This document shows positions 62,876 through 64,000 of a stretch of 64,000 nt of DNA, piece after piece; within the stretch, counting starts at the first letter, position 1; every line of letters starts with the position of its first letter. Both the position numbers and the translations under genes were made by a program. This DNA comes from Phycomyces blakesleeanus NRRL 1555(-). Lineage: Eukaryota; Mucoromycota; Mucoromycetes; Mucorales; Phycomycetaceae. The notes beneath the pieces are model-generated. The model saw only the letters and a list, made by a program, of their open reading frames with translations. It did not search any database and had not been told where the DNA came from. The DNA is taken from assembly GCF_001638985.1 (NCBI RefSeq), contig NW_017265135.1, forward strand, positions 310,001 to 374,000. Reading direction: 5' to 3'.

Positions 62876-64000
62876 TTCTCTATTTTCCTTTACTTTTGTT
62901 TTCTTCTTGTCTATACTCTTTTGTACATGTATATATTTTCACATCTTTTTTTTTCTTTTTCTTTTAAAGATAATAATATAAGATCCATTATTCATCATTA
63001 TCTATTTCTAGCCAATCATTTTTATTCTGCTAATTTTTGGGCCCTTTTTTTAAAGGCACTGAAATGCCAAGATAAAATTACATACATGTATACATATTGT
63101 ACACATAAAATATATAGAATACTACTTGACATTTCATGATTGCAATTGTGATTTCTCAATCTTCCGGGATTTCCTTTTATTGGCGTTCTATATGTAGCTT
63201 ACGGAGTTATAAAACCTAAAGAGAGAGAAAGGTGTAACATCTTTATATATAAAATCTTCCTATACACTTACAAATCATCCACCTTTACACAAAGGAAACA
63301 TAAATTCATTTCTGGATCTTTTGTGTAACTCCTAGTTAAGAATACCTCTTTATATATATATTGAACACAAAATAACCCGTACAAAACCATACACACACAC
63401 ACACAAAAAAAAGGGAAACGATCATGGCCCGGTAGTACACGGGCCCTGTATGCTTTAATGCTTCACTAACAAAATTTGGGTTGATTTATTAAAAATTCAC
63501 ACACCAAATATATTTATTTATATTTACTTTATACGCAAAGCTACTTGTATATAATTATTCCTTTTTCTGTCTATGTAGATTTAGAAACGACACAATCTGA
63601 GCCAATGGTTGAGCTTATCGTCCTTAATGATGATAACTGGATACCAGTAATCGTGGTATAAGAAAAAGGTAAAGGGTTACCGGACCATCATTAAATCAAT
63701 CGTGGGACAAGTCAAATAGAGCACTTTTTTTTTATATTTTATTTTCTTTGGGGGAAGTTTTATTATTTCTTTTTAATAGAAAGAACTGTGTATATATATA
63801 TATACATATATTAGACAATCATTAGATTACCTTGGTTAATTAAATAAGTATTTTTGACTGTAGAAATAGACACGAGTAAAGATAAAGAAATACATAAACT
63901 GTCTTTATATTATTGCATGATTATATATATATATATATATATAGATTAAGATCAAGGTCAAGGTCAAGAGCAAGATCAAAATCAAAATCAAAATCAAAAT
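62845..64000. other. 3' flank and repeat-rich end of window
   Basis: An (AT)n tract begins with the last base of the stop codon (62844-62872). A GGCCCG ... CGGGCC inverted repeat lies at 63426-63445. At 63579-63661 (+) a frame of 27 codons after a CTATGTAG acceptor reads LETTQSEPMVELIVLNDD then NWIPVIVV and a stop; this is a possible orphan exon but is too short to support. A hexamer array runs off the end at 63950-64000. Confidence 0.45.
63950..64000. repeat. (ATCAAA)n/(GTCAAG)n hexamer array
   Basis: At least eight hexamers, drifting from GTCAAG through GCAAGA to four perfect AATCAA units, continuing past the window edge. Preceded by an (AT)n tract at 63922-63942. Confidence 0.88.

Noticed and set aside
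63426..63445. GGCCCG hairpin as a transcription terminator
   Set aside because: No T-run follows, this is a eukaryotic genome and no gene ends close by.

Overview
The window looks like nuclear DNA from an early-diverging filamentous fungus, most likely Mucoromycota (Mucorales). Evidence: AT-rich sequence, 9 intron-bearing genes with short GT..AG introns and several very small exons, long gene-poor stretches full of microsatellites, and decayed transposon fragments whose motifs match families I associate with Mucorales. The genus is not determinable; the repeat load would fit a Phycomyces- or Absidia-like genome (inference). I found no tRNA, rRNA or CRISPR. All exon joins were worked out by eye from splice sites, reading phase and protein continuity.

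Layout. 0-2 kb: two decayed mobile-element ORFs, head to head: a minus-strand uncharacterised repetitive ORF and a plus-strand Ty3/gypsy-type gag-protease relic. 5.4-7.7 kb: a kelch-type single-pass membrane protein (+). 9.4-11.5 kb: a SAM-dependent methyltransferase with a possible N-myristoylation start (+). 12.2-13.5 kb: an unknown two-segment membrane protein (-). 14.0-17.5 kb: a mitochondrially targeted AAA ATPase of the Msp1/spastin type (-). 18.1 kb: a possible tiny secreted protein. 21.0-24.6 kb: a CAMK-like Ser/Thr kinase with a long low-complexity tail (+). 24.6-31.6 kb: mostly empty. 31.6-34.2 kb: a class-3 (fatty) aldehyde dehydrogenase in 12 exons (-). 34.2-40.7 kb: mostly empty. 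40.7-42.6 kb: an acidic type I membrane protein (-). 43.4-47.1 kb: a transposon graveyard with a Tc1/mariner-type transposase relic (+) and a Helitron/PIF1-type helicase relic (-). 48.95-50.5 kb: thioredoxin reductase with a mitochondrial-type presequence (-). 51.9-53.6 kb: a Sel1-repeat, CaaX-ended Skt5/Chs4-like protein (-). 53.6-61 kb: mostly repeats. 61.1-62.8 kb: a Cys-rich putative DNA-binding protein with huge His/Gln, Asp/Glu and Asn tracts (+).

The genes do not form an operon or an obvious pathway cluster; they are ordinary housekeeping, signalling and cell-surface genes. Loose themes are redox and lipid-aldehyde handling (thioredoxin reductase, aldehyde dehydrogenase), mitochondrial quality control (AAA ATPase) and cell-wall or surface biology (Skt5-like, kelch). 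The most distinctive signals are the tiny coding exons (an ATG-only exon, 13 nt and 17 nt), the degenerate penta-, hexa- and octanucleotide arrays between genes, and the three or four decayed mobile elements. I did not find a convincing new multi-gene system.
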